Shown here one piece after another: positions 1 through 5,644 of a stretch of 8,549 bases of DNA. This DNA is from Acidimicrobiia bacterium (GTDB lineage Bacteria > Actinomycetota > Acidimicrobiia > Spongiisociales > ZC4RG35): contig JAOUGY010000155.1 in assembly GCA_029865445.1 (NCBI GenBank), forward strand, positions 1-8,549, given 5' to 3'. Under the pieces are notes generated by a model, which saw only the letters and a program-made list of their open reading frames with translations, did not search any database and was not told the DNA's origin. Position 1 is the stretch's first letter; every line of letters begins with the position of its first letter. The position numbers and the translations under genes are program-made.

Positions 1-155
1 TCGAAGACGACCTCGAAGTGGACTCTCTCGGTGTCGTAGAACTCTTGATGGCGCTCGAAGACGAATTCGGCGTCAAGATCCCCGACGACGAGGCGGAGAA
101 CATCCACACCGTCGGCCAGGCCATCGACCTGGTGAACTCGAAGCTCAACGGCTGA
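1..155 (+). CDS. acpP: Acyl carrier protein, C-terminal part (5' end outside window)
   Basis: This is the C-terminal part of acyl carrier protein, the small cytoplasmic protein that carries growing acyl chains on a phosphopantetheine arm in type II fatty-acid synthesis. The reading frame begins at base 3 and gives 50 residues before TGA at 153-155. It contains the attachment motif D-S-L; the modified serine is codon 24-26, followed by GVVELLMALEDEFGVKIPDD, the classic acidic helix II region of ACP. An ordinary ACP has about 75-85 residues, so roughly the first 30 lie upstream of the window. The fabF start follows after a single base, so the two are surely co-transcribed and probably translationally coupled. 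Family identification is firm. Whether this is the housekeeping ACP is inferred from its fabF neighbour. Confidence 0.93.
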   Translation, partial: EDDLEVDSLGVVELLMALEDEFGVKIPDDEAENIHTVGQAIDLVNSKLNG

Positions 156-156
156 G

Positions 157-1407
157 GTGGCCTCCGATCGGAGGGTGGTCGTAACCGGACTCGGAGCCGT
201 CACGCCGTTGGGCCTCGACGCGTCCTCCACGTGGGCGTCCCTCGTGGCAGGGAAGTCCGGGGTGGGGCCGATCACTCATTTCGACGCCGCGGAATTCAAG
301 ACCCGCATTGCGGCCGAAGTGAAGGGCTTCGAACCGGACGACCATTTCGAGAAGCGAGAGTGGCGGCGTTACGACCGTTGCTCCATGTTCGCGATGGTGG
401 CGGCGCGGGAGGCAATGGCACAGTCGAGTCTCGACATCGACCCCGACTCGGAGCTGGCTGCTCGTTCAGGAGCCGTTGTCGGTGTCGGTTTTGGGGGGAT
501 GGCCAGCTTCCTCGAAGAGGTGGACGTGCTCAGAGAGCGCGGCCCCTCCCGGATGAGTCCGTTCTCGATCCCGAAGGTGATCGCCAACATGCCGGCCGGC
601 CTGGTGTCGATCGATCTCAGTCTCCTCGGTCCGGTGTCCTGCACCGTGACCGCTTGTTCGGCGTCCGCCAACGCCATCGGTGACGCCGCCATGATGATCA
701 GGCGGGGTGCTGCAGACGTAATGGTCGCCGGTGGCGCCGAGGCCGCGATCGTCGACTACGGGCTCGCGGGGTTCGGTAGCGCCAAGGCGCTCTCGACACG
801 CAACGACGATCCCGAACGGGCATCGCGACCTTTCGATGCGGATCGGGACGGGTTCGTGATGGGGGAAGGAGCCGGAATGCTCGTGCTCGAAGACCGCGAG
901 CACGCGCTGGCCCGTGGCGCCGAGATCATCGCCGAGTTCGCCGGCTACGGCATGTCGGCCGACGCCTATCACATGACCCTGCCGAGGCCTGGAGGGATGG
1001 GCGCGTCGAGATGCATGAACGCAGCCTTGGCCGACGCCCGGCTCAACCCCGATGAGATCGGCTACATCAACGCCCACGGCACGTCGACCGATGCCAACGA
1101 TGCCACCGAAACCCTGGCCATCAAGCTCTCACTCGGCTCGAGGGCCGGCGAGTTGCCGGTGTCGTCGACGAAGTCGATGACCGGTCACCTGCTGGGTGCG
1201 GCGGGGGCGGTGGAGGCCATCGCATCGATCCGAACCATCACAGACGGAGTGGTCCCCCCGACGATCAACTACGAGACACCCGACCCCGAATGCGATCTCG
1301 ACTACGTGCCCAACACCGCACGGGAGCACCAGGTGGACCATGTCCTGTCGAACTCGTTCGGGTTCGGTGGACACAACGTGAGCCTTGTCTTCAGTCGTTC
1401 GTCGTGA
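157..1407 (+). CDS. fabF: Beta-ketoacyl-ACP synthase II (FabF)
   Basis: FabF condenses malonyl-ACP with an acyl-ACP, releasing CO2 and lengthening the fatty acid by two carbons in the cytoplasm. The 416 residues match the usual family length. The start VVVTGLGAVTPLG is typical. The nucleophilic cysteine is C167 in TVTACSASANAIGDA, the two active-site histidines are H307 (NAHGTSTDAN) and H344 (TKSMTGHLLGAAG), the conserved lysine is K339, and the glycine-rich loop FGFGGHN is at 401-407. All catalytic residues are present, so it should be active. The GTG start at 157 lies one base after the acpP stop and has no good Shine-Dalgarno of its own, which points to translation coupled to acpP. The cysteine is followed by SAS where FabF usually has ATG or ATS, a minor variation. 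A polyketide-type ketosynthase is less likely given length and neighbour. Confidence 0.95.
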   Translation: MASDRRVVVTGLGAVTPLGLDASSTWASLVAGKSGVGPITHFDAAEFKTRIAAEVKGFEPDDHFEKREWRRYDRCSMFAMVAAREAMAQSSLDIDPDSELAARSGAVVGVGFGGMASFLEEVDVLRERGPSRMSPFSIPKVIANMPAGLVSIDLSLLGPVSCTVTACSASANAIGDAAMMIRRGAADVMVAGGAEAAIVDYGLAGFGSAKALSTRNDDPERASRPFDADRDGFVMGEGAGMLVLEDREHALARGAEIIAEFAGYGMSADAYHMTLPRPGGMGASRCMNAALADARLNPDEIGYINAHGTSTDANDATETLAIKLSLGSRAGELPVSSTKSMTGHLLGAAGAVEAIASIRTITDGVVPPTINYETPDPECDLDYVPNTAREHQVDHVLSNSFGFGGHNVSLVFSRSS

Positions 1408-1576
1408 CCGCCGAAGTGGGTGGGCTCACGAGTTGCCACTCGTGACAGCGGCACCAGCACAATCCCACCCGGCCGTCGGTACGTCCGGCACTGCCGTTGC
1501 AGCTGCCGTGACACCCCACCACGCACCGACCGGAGGCGTTGAGTAGGTCCAGCAAGAGCGCCTTGATCCGCACCAT
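1391..1576 (-). CDS. Possible small Cys/His-rich protein, unrecognised
   Basis: A 61-residue reading frame from ATG at 1576 to TGA at 1391, overlapping the last 17 bases of fabF tail to tail. I do not recognise the family. The N-terminus is a short amphipathic stretch (KALLLDLLNASG). The middle holds six cysteines and two histidines within 28 residues: C18, C22, H23, C26, then C40, C42, C44, H45, with a glycine-rich linker between. The pattern CxxxCHxxC...CxCxCH looks like a small zinc or other metal site. Roughly 80% of codons end in G or C, as in the real neighbours. There is no clear Shine-Dalgarno, but TAGCAC sits exactly 6 bases before the ATG, compatible with a leaderless transcript. 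It could be a chance frame in GC-rich spacer DNA. The Cys/His clustering and codon bias are the arguments for a gene; no function can be assigned. Confidence 0.45.
   Translation of the reverse strand: MVRIKALLLDLLNASGRCVVGCHGSCNGSAGRTDGRVGLCWCRCHEWQLVSPPTSAVTTND
1426..1445 (+). terminator. Hairpin downstream of fabF
   Basis: A perfect 7-bp inverted repeat, TCACGAG and CTCGTGA, with a 6-base loop TTGCCA, begins 19 bases after the fabF stop. No run of T follows, so if it ends transcription it is of the U-less kind common in high-GC actinobacteria. It also lies inside the possible small minus-strand gene (around codons 44-51), so the symmetry may only reflect coding sequence. Termination is inferred from position. 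Confidence 0.4.
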
Positions 1577-1688
1577 GTCAGTGTGCTACCCACAGTTCGG
1601 TCGTTCCAGCGTCAAAGCCAGAGCGCGCGCCGGGGCTAGTGCGGATGCCCCGAACCAGCGGCATGCATCGAGAGAGATCGTCCGGGGA
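1577..1688. other. Intergenic region with one GC hairpin
   Basis: This 112-base gap separates the end of the two-gene membrane operon from the start of the possible small Cys/His-rich gene, both on the minus strand. It holds a 6-bp stem CGGGGC/GCCCCG with a 10-base loop at 1630-1651, about 38 bases past the operon stop; it has no T tract and is a weak terminator candidate. Reading the minus strand, a TTGACG hexamer (1610-1615 on plus, read as cgtcaa) could be a -35 box, but the TAGCAC near 1590 is 21 bases away, too far for a standard promoter. I see nothing else here. Confidence 0.35.
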
Positions 1689-1982
1689 TCAGTTCTCAGG
1701 AACCTCGCAGCCGGGACCGGGTGGTTGAGCGCCGCGCTCTCGGGCCTCGCGATATTCGGCGAGCGAGCGGAACACCAACACGAGGACGATGGCCATGCCA
1801 ACGGTGGTGGCGACAAACACTCCCACGCCGACCGACGCCGCCATCACCGGACACCCATCACCGACGCCGAGGTTGAGACCGGGTTGACACGACAGGCCCG
1901 TGATGGCCCACGCGAGGGCCCCAGCGATGATCCCCGCTGCCAGCGCCGGGATGGCGATCCAAGGGTTCGGTCTTCTCTTCAC
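1689..1982 (-). CDS. Small two-helix membrane protein, unrecognised
   Basis: A 97-residue protein with GTG start at 1982. Its start overlaps the stop of the upstream 253-residue gene in the arrangement GTGA, a hallmark of translational coupling, and a purine-rich GAGGAA lies about 10 bases before it. Two hydrophobic segments are visible: roughly residues 8-30 (WIAIPALAAGIIAGALAWAI) and 45-71 (ending VGMAIVLVLVF). The N-terminus KRRPNP is basic, so it should stay inside. The loop between helices then faces outward and carries C32 and C44, well placed for a disulfide. The tail (72-97) is charged and then proline-rich. I do not recognise the family. Its job is presumably tied to the membrane protein encoded just before it. 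That it is a real gene is well supported by coupling and hydrophobicity. Confidence 0.78.
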   Translation of the reverse strand: MKRRPNPWIAIPALAAGIIAGALAWAITGLSCQPGLNLGVGDGCPVMAASVGVGVFVATTVGMAIVLVLVFRSLAEYREARERGAQPPGPGCEVPEN

Positions 1983-2740
1983 CTGATCGGTCTTCCTCGG
2001 TCGTCGATTCCGGCGGCGTCCAGGATCTCTCGTGGCGCGAGTTCCGGCGGGATCGTGACGGTCGTCCCGGTCCTGGCGATCGGGCGGACCGCCAGCCGCA
2101 CATCGGGTTGCCAGGCTGCCCACGCGGCCGCCAGAGCCGCCGCCAGGTACAGAATCCACCTGTAGCCGGTGGTCCCGACGGCCGCCACGACAAGAGCGGC
2201 GGGATGAAGGATCCGGGCCAGCCACAAGGCTCCCGGCAAAGCTTTGACATACACCAGGGCGGTGATGGCGGACGCGGCGATGGCCAGCCATTCGGACCAT
2301 CTCAGCCCAGACGGTGAGGCGAGGCCGACGGCGAGCGGGAACGCGATCAGACCCAACGCATACACCACGACCAGGGCGGACGGGCCCGAAGCCGAGTCGA
2401 GCTTCCGAACCTGCCCCCGCATCCCCGTTCCGGTGAGTCCCGTGATCGCCATGCCCGACAACACCGCTCCGGCAATCCACAGGCCATCGACCGAGATGCC
2501 GATTCCAAGGCCCAGAGCTCCGATGGCAATCACCACTCCGAGTCGGTGAGCCCATCGGGCGGCCCCCACGAGCATGCCGATCGTCGCAACGGAGGCAAGA
2601 ACGATCAGCGAAGCAGCGACCACCGCCATCGAGTCGTCCGCCCACAGGAGGTCGCCGCTGCTCGCCGCTCGCGCGGCTGCGATCGACCACACGAGCACGG
2701 ACAACACCATGGCTGCGGTCGTGGCGAGGGGGCGTGTCAT
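1979..2740 (-). CDS. Polytopic membrane protein, unrecognised (253 aa)
   Basis: A 253-residue protein very rich in Ala, Val, Leu and Ile. Hydrophobic stretches near residues 5-24, 37-60, 67-84, 86-103, 119-140, 149-166, 168-188 and 193-210 suggest seven or eight membrane helices; the first could act as a signal anchor. The last 40 residues (211-253) are soluble, with the end TIPPELAPREILDAAGIDDRGRPIR read in two parts: TIPPELAPREILDAAG and IDDRGRPIR. I see no enzyme motif and do not recognise the family. I chose the ATG at 2740 (MTRPLATTAAMVLSVLV) because the frame upstream of it turns Arg/Pro-rich and runs antisense through the Nudix gene. It is the first gene of a two-gene operon with the 97-residue membrane protein (GTGA overlap) and is divergent from the Nudix gene, 59 bases away. 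Confidence 0.8.
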   Translation of the reverse strand: MTRPLATTAAMVLSVLVWSIAAARAASSGDLLWADDSMAVVAASLIVLASVATIGMLVGAARWAHRLGVVIAIGALGLGIGISVDGLWIAGAVLSGMAITGLTGTGMRGQVRKLDSASGPSALVVVYALGLIAFPLAVGLASPSGLRWSEWLAIAASAITALVYVKALPGALWLARILHPAALVVAAVGTTGYRWILYLAAALAAAWAAWQPDVRLAVRPIARTGTTVTIPPELAPREILDAAGIDDRGRPIR

Positions 2741-2748
2741 GAGTCCAA

Positions 2749-2778
2749 AGTGTCCACGCAGTGTGCTCCGTATGCAAA
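2749..2778 (-). promoter_or_regulatory. Candidate promoter of the membrane-protein operon
   Basis: On the minus strand, TTTGCA (2773-2778; four of six matches to TTGACA) is followed after 18 bases by GACACT (2749-2754; fits the actinobacterial -10 pattern with A at position 2 and T at position 6). The ATG at 2740 begins 8 bases later, so the transcript would have almost no leader. This also fits the absence of a Shine-Dalgarno. It is a motif-based guess. Confidence 0.33.
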
Positions 2779-2799
2779 CCGGCTGCCACACTCGGTGAG

Positions 2800-3375
2800 A
2801 TGACCGACGACTTCTTCCCTGGCGAGTACGTCTTCTGCCCGATGTGTGGTGGAAGGCTCGAGCCGGCGCACCGCCAAGGGCGTCGCCGGATGTCCTGTGC
2901 GGCGTGTGGGTGGGTGCACTACCGGGACCCGGCGGTCGGAGCCGCCGTCGTCGTCCGCGATGGTGAAGGGCGGATCCTGCTGGTGCGTCGAGGTCCCACC
3001 TCCACCCAGCCCGGGAGGTGGTGCATCCCGTGCGGATTCGTCGACTACGGAGAGGACGTGCGGGACGCCGCATTGAGGGAACTTGAAGAGGAGACGGGTG
3101 TGCGGGCCCGCCTCGGGCGGGTCATGCAGGTGCGCTCGAACTCGCACGACCCGGCGAAGCTGTCGGTGGGAGTGTGGTTCGAGGCGGTGGACTTCGCCGG
3201 CGTTCCTCGGCCGGGTGACGACGCCGTCGCCGCCGGTTGGTTTGCTCTCGACGATCTTCCGGATCTGGCGTTCGACACCGACGCCGCCTTGCTCTGGGAG
3301 CTCGCTCAGTCCGGCGACCACATCCCCAGTTCGGACCAGCCCGCTGAAGGGCGCAAGGACACGATCGAACCGTGA
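2800..3375 (+). CDS. Nudix hydrolase with N-terminal zinc ribbon
   Basis: Nudix enzymes hydrolyse nucleoside diphosphates linked to another group, releasing a monophosphate; the substrate here cannot be read from sequence. Of the 191 residues, 12-37 form a zinc ribbon (C13-x2-C16 and C33-x2-C36), a usual accessory of this subgroup. The complete Nudix box is at 79-101: G79, E85, R93-E94, E97-E98, G100, with EEEXG metal-binding glutamates intact. The stretch WCIPCGFVDYGED has Cys78 where most relatives have Gly, a variant I associate with a zinc-ribbon Nudix subfamily. I chose ATG 2800 (MTDDFFPGEYVFCP) over the in-frame GTG at 2761 because the upstream extension looks unlike protein and overlaps the opposite promoter. 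No strong Shine-Dalgarno is visible. The last 23 codons overlap a convergent phosphatase gene. Confidence 0.9.
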   Translation: MTDDFFPGEYVFCPMCGGRLEPAHRQGRRRMSCAACGWVHYRDPAVGAAVVVRDGEGRILLVRRGPTSTQPGRWCIPCGFVDYGEDVRDAALRELEEETGVRARLGRVMQVRSNSHDPAKLSVGVWFEAVDFAGVPRPGDDAVAAGWFALDDLPDLAFDTDAALLWELAQSGDHIPSSDQPAEGRKDTIEP

Positions 3376-3902
3376 GCCGGCTTGTCGATGTGGAGCTTCG
3401 AAAGCGCCGTGCCCGAGAAGGAGAGCCTGGCGGCCTGAATGGGGTCCTGGTGGCCGACCACCACGATATCGCCTTCGAGATGTCGGGAGGCGAGGTCCTC
3501 GACCGCGACTCGAACCCGTGACGCGAGATCGGACAGGGTTTCGGGCGTGAACGGCATGTGCTCGGGGTGCTGGAGGTAGCCGTCGAGCTCTCCCGGGAAG
3601 TGGGCGTTGAGCGACTCCCAGCATTTCCCGGCCCACCGGTCCATGAGCTGCCACTCGACGAGGCGATCATCGGACCGAACTGGCAAGCCGAACCGGCGTG
3701 CCACGATGCCGGCAGTTTCCAGCGCCCGTTCCAGCGGCGACGACCAAACCGCCACCACCGGTTGGGAGCCCAGGTGGCGTGCCGAAGCCGCCGCCTGCGA
3801 CCGGCCCCGGTCCGACAATCCGTAGCCGGGGAGCGAGGCGTACACGAGGTGTTCGGGGTTGTGTACCTCGCCGTGGCGGACGAGGTGGACGAGTGCAGCC
3901 AT
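3306..3902 (-). CDS. Histidine phosphatase family protein
   Basis: A 198-residue member of the histidine phosphatase (phosphoglycerate-mutase-like) superfamily, cytoplasmic. The phosphorylated histidine is H10 in HLVRHGEVHNPEH; partners are R9, R59 (SSPLERALET), acid E83 (LVEWQLMD) and the second histidine H151 (VVVGHQDPIQ). All core residues are present. The substrate is unknown; the phrase VRHGEVHNPEH followed by LPGYGLSDRG resembles an actinobacterial GpmB-like group with no firm role. I prefer ATG 3902 to ATG 3908, two codons earlier, because a TACCGT -10 box lies exactly 6 bases before 3902, mirroring the dinB promoter. The frame stays open to 3989 but that extension runs into dinB and lacks family character. 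Its 3' end overlaps the Nudix gene by 70 bases, an unusually long tail-to-tail overlap. Confidence 0.9.
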   Translation of the reverse strand: MAALVHLVRHGEVHNPEHLVYASLPGYGLSDRGRSQAAASARHLGSQPVVAVWSSPLERALETAGIVARRFGLPVRSDDRLVEWQLMDRWAGKCWESLNAHFPGELDGYLQHPEHMPFTPETLSDLASRVRVAVEDLASRHLEGDIVVVGHQDPIQAARLSFSGTALSKLHIDKPAHGSIVSLRPSAGWSELGMWSPD

Positions 3903-3908
3903 GTGCAT

Positions 3909-3914
3909 ACGGTA
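3909..3914 (-). promoter_or_regulatory. -10 box, leaderless promoter of phosphatase gene
   Basis: On the minus strand the hexamer TACCGT matches the actinobacterial TANNNT -10 pattern. After exactly 6 bases (ATGCAC) comes the ATG at 3902, so transcription would begin at or next to the start codon. There is no Shine-Dalgarno before this gene, as expected for a leaderless message. No convincing -35 box is seen. This spacing is the main reason for preferring the 3902 start. Confidence 0.55.
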
Positions 3915-3945
3915 GACCTGCCCGGGCCGGCCATCGGTCCTGCAG

Positions 3946-3951
3946 TACCGT
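3946..3951 (+). promoter_or_regulatory. -10 box, leaderless promoter of dinB
   Basis: The same hexamer TACCGT occurs on the plus strand, again exactly 6 bases (GGTTCC) before the GTG start of dinB at 3958. No Shine-Dalgarno is present, supporting a leaderless transcript. No clear -35 box and no SOS (LexA) palindrome of the TCGAAC-N4-GTTCGA type lie in the gap, so damage induction through LexA is not indicated here. Confidence 0.55.
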
Positions 3952-3957
3952 GGTTCC

Positions 3958-5139
3958 GTGTTCGCCGAGCCGATCCTCCACGTCGACATGGACGCGTTCT
4001 TCGTCGAGGTCGAGCGACTGCGGTCGCCGAAGCTCAGAGGGATTCCAGTGGTGGTGGGAGGCGCCGGGCCGCGGAGCGTCGTGGCGGCGGCGAGCTACGA
4101 GGCGCGAGAATTCGGGATTCACTCGGCGATGCCGATGGTGGAGGCCCGAAGAAGGTGCCCGGGGATCGTGATCGTTCCCCCCGATCACGACGAGTACTCC
4201 CGGGCGTCGGGAATCGTGTTCGAGGTGTTGCGCGGTTTCACGCCTCTGGTCGAACCGGTTTCGATCGACGAAGCATTCCTCGATGTCTCGGGGCTGCGGT
4301 TGCACTACGCCTCGGCCGCCGCGGTCGCAATGGGCATTCGGTCCGCGATCCGCGAACGCGTCGACCTTCCTGCTTCGGTGGGCATCGCCACCACGAAGTT
4401 CGTCGCCAAACTCGCCTCCGAGGAGGCGAAACCGGATGGGTTGTTCGTCGTGACACTCGAGGGTTGCCAGGTGTTTCTCGATGCGCTCCCTGTCACCAAG
4501 ATGTGGGGGGTGGGGGCGGCTACGGCGGCCGCTCTGGCTCGCATTGGTGTCGCCACGGTCGCCGACCTTCGGAGCTGCGGGGAACGAGTTCTGGGCCGAG
4601 AGTTGGGGCCCTCCCTGGCCGGCCACCTCCTGGCGTTGGCCACAGGGATCGATCCCCGGCCCGTGGTGCCCGAGTCCGATGCCAAATCGGTTTCGGTGGA
4701 AGAGACATTCGAAACCGACCTGACTACCGGATCGGAGATCGCATCGGTGCTCCGCGGCCAGGCCGACAAGGTCGGACGGCGACTGCGGCGGGCGGGGCTC
4801 CGGGGACGGACCATCACGGTGAAGATCCGTTACACCGACTTCAGGACGATCACGCGCTCGGAAACACTCGGAAACGACACCGATGTCGGTGCGGTGATCG
4901 GGGAGGTGGCCTCCCGCCTCGCAGCTTCGGCGTGGACCGAGTCTGCTCCGGTGCGACTGCTCGGTGTGGGCGCATCGAATCTCGTCGGGGCTGATGAACC
5001 GATTCAACTGACCGTCGCCGGCGACGACCGTCGGCGGAGCTTGGACGCAGCACTCGACGATCTGGCCGACCGCTTCGGGGGCGATATCGTCGATCGGGCC
5101 TCGAAAATCGTCAACGATCCGAGATCGCGTGGTCACTGA
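3958..5139 (+). CDS. dinB: DNA polymerase IV (DinB), Y-family
   Basis: DinB is a low-fidelity translesion polymerase that copies past damaged bases. The 393 residues cover palm, fingers, thumb and little finger. Catalytic metal ligands are D10 (HVDMD) and D104-E105 (SIDEAFLDVSG). F15 in MDAFFVEVE aligns with the steric-gate Phe that excludes ribonucleotides. Y47 and R50 (SYEAREFGIHSAMP) are the nucleotide-contacting pair, SVGIATTKFVAKLAS is at 140-154, a helix-hairpin-helix thumb around 180-205 (KMWGVGAATAAALARIG), and the little finger begins near KSVSVEETFETDL (243-255). The polymerase should be active. The C-terminal clamp-binding site, usually QLxLF, is reduced to QLTVA (350-354). The GTG start is fixed by HVDMD position and the -10 box 6 bases before. 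It is divergent from the phosphatase gene. Confidence 0.95.
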   Translation: MFAEPILHVDMDAFFVEVERLRSPKLRGIPVVVGGAGPRSVVAAASYEAREFGIHSAMPMVEARRRCPGIVIVPPDHDEYSRASGIVFEVLRGFTPLVEPVSIDEAFLDVSGLRLHYASAAAVAMGIRSAIRERVDLPASVGIATTKFVAKLASEEAKPDGLFVVTLEGCQVFLDALPVTKMWGVGAATAAALARIGVATVADLRSCGERVLGRELGPSLAGHLLALATGIDPRPVVPESDAKSVSVEETFETDLTTGSEIASVLRGQADKVGRRLRRAGLRGRTITVKIRYTDFRTITRSETLGNDTDVGAVIGEVASRLAASAWTESAPVRLLGVGASNLVGADEPIQLTVAGDDRRRSLDAALDDLADRFGGDIVDRASKIVNDPRSRGH

Positions 5140-5159
5140 GTATCATCGCGCCGTATACT
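5130..5159 (+). promoter_or_regulatory. Promoter of the DUF3040 gene
   Basis: TATACT at 5154-5159 is a near-perfect -10 box. TGGTCA at 5130-5135 matches TTGACA at four of six positions with an 18-base spacer, and overlaps the dinB stop codon. Transcription would begin near 5166, giving a leader of about 40 bases. The hexamer ACTGAG occurs at 5135-5140 and again at 5157-5162, 22 bases apart, bracketing the spacer. Confidence 0.6.
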
Positions 5160-5195
5160 GAGGCCAGTCAGCCTTGGACTACCGAGTCCGCCTAT

Positions 5196-5201
5196 GAGGT
5201 G
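5196..5201 (+). promoter_or_regulatory. Ribosome binding site of the DUF3040 gene
   Basis: GAGGTG lies 5 bases before the ATG at 5207, a good Shine-Dalgarno. It fixes this start and contrasts with the leaderless-looking genes to the left. Confidence 0.7.
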
Positions 5202-5206
5202 TACGG

Positions 5207-5542
5207 ATGCCGCTGGACGACCGTGAGCAGCAGATACTGGATGAGATAGAGCGTCAGTTCTATCAAGAGGATCCGGATCTCGCGCACGCCGTCCGCAACA
5301 TCGACAAGACGACCCGGTTCGGAATTCGCCTTCCGGCCGTCGGTGCCGTCGCCGGCATCGTGAGCGTGCTTCTCTTCTTCACGATGAACACGGCCGTGGC
5401 GCTGGTCGGGTTTTTGCTCCTCGTGGTGTCCGCCACTGCTCTCGTGCAGGCCATTCAGGCTCGTCGCGGCACGGTCGAGGAGGAGGTCGCGGTCCCGATC
5501 GAAAATCGTCAGAGAATGTTCCGCCGCTTCCGGCGGGGCTGA
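5207..5542 (+). CDS. DUF3040 family small membrane protein
   Basis: A 111-residue protein of the actinobacterial DUF3040 family, whose function is not established. The N-terminus MPLDDREQQILDEIERQFYQ, followed by EDPDLAHAVR, is the family signature (in relatives, PLSEHEQRLLEEME... then EDP). Two membrane helices follow, about 39-58 (ending VSVLLFFTM) and 62-84 (AVALVGFLLLVVSATALV), and the tail ends in a basic patch, RQRMFRRFRRG. Both ends should face the cytoplasm. In other actinobacteria, as I recall, such genes sit next to dinB and close to the mraZ-rsmH division cluster, which agrees with dinB directly upstream here. It has its own strong promoter and Shine-Dalgarno. A role in envelope or division is inferred from that neighbourhood alone. 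Confidence 0.88.
   Translation: MPLDDREQQILDEIERQFYQEDPDLAHAVRNIDKTTRFGIRLPAVGAVAGIVSVLLFFTMNTAVALVGFLLLVVSATALVQAIQARRGTVEEEVAVPIENRQRMFRRFRRG
5518..5539 (+). terminator. GC hairpin at the end of the DUF3040 gene
   Basis: CCGCCG (5521-5526) pairs perfectly with CGGCGG (5531-5536) around a CTTC tetraloop; two G-T pairs and one G-C pair extend it to 5518-5539, just before the stop. There is no following T run. It may end or slow transcription, but it also encodes the basic RRFRR tail, so the symmetry could be a by-product of Arg codons. Confidence 0.3.
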
Positions 5543-5644
5543 TCGATCGACTGGCTAGAGTGACGCCCCCGGCGGGTCCGCAGACCTGGCCGACGTAACA
5601 GTTTTTTGGCCCGGGCACAGCCGTGGGCGCACGGAGGAGAGAGG
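5543..5644 (+). other. Leader region before the MerR gene
   Basis: This 102-base gap contains TAGAGT at 5556-5561, a possible -10 box without a recognisable -35; a short hairpin CGGGTC-CGCA-GACCTG at 5573-5588 (one G-T pair); and a run of six T at 5602-5607, starting 13 bases past that hairpin. The hairpin plus T run is a poor terminator because of the distance. No clear MerR-type operator (inverted repeat in a 19-20-base promoter spacer) is visible. The MerR gene may therefore be read through from the DUF3040 promoter or from TAGAGT. Confidence 0.3.
5633..5638 (+). promoter_or_regulatory. Strong ribosome binding site deciding the MerR start
   Basis: GGAGGA is followed by 6 bases and TTG at 5645, an optimal spacing. 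It favours this TTG over an in-frame TTG at 5606, which has only a T run before it, and over a TTG at 5651. Confidence 0.75.

Noticed and set aside
1539..2165. 208-codon plus-strand frame over the small membrane protein gene
   Set aside because: Composition is Arg/Ala/Ser-rich without domain signs, and the opposite strand carries a coupled GTGA gene with clear membrane helices.
2761..2799. GTG 2761 as start of the Nudix gene, adding MCSVCKPAATLGE
   Set aside because: The extension adds two more cysteines that look tempting as a metal site, but it has no Shine-Dalgarno and covers the likely divergent promoter; ATG 2800 gives the usual family N-terminus.
3909..3957. LexA (SOS) box upstream of dinB
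   Set aside because: No TCGAAC-N4-GTTCGA-like palindrome is present in the gap; the only inverted repeat is the pair of TACCGT boxes.
3903..3989. Longer phosphatase start (3989 or 3908)
   Set aside because: The frame from 3989 overlaps the dinB start and both promoters. ATG 3908 is possible but the -10 box spacing fits 3902 better.
3558..5136. Long open frames across the phosphatase and dinB region (plus strand 3558-4994, 478 codons; minus strand 3667-5136, 489 codons)
   Set aside because: Both are Arg/Gly/Pro-rich translations in the wrong frame or strand of the intact phosphatase and dinB genes. GC-rich coding DNA commonly yields such shadows.
5602..5607. Run of six T as an intrinsic terminator after the DUF3040 gene
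   Set aside because: The nearest hairpin (5573-5588) ends 13 bases before the run, too far for a standard terminator; the GGCC pair flanking it makes only a 4-bp stem.
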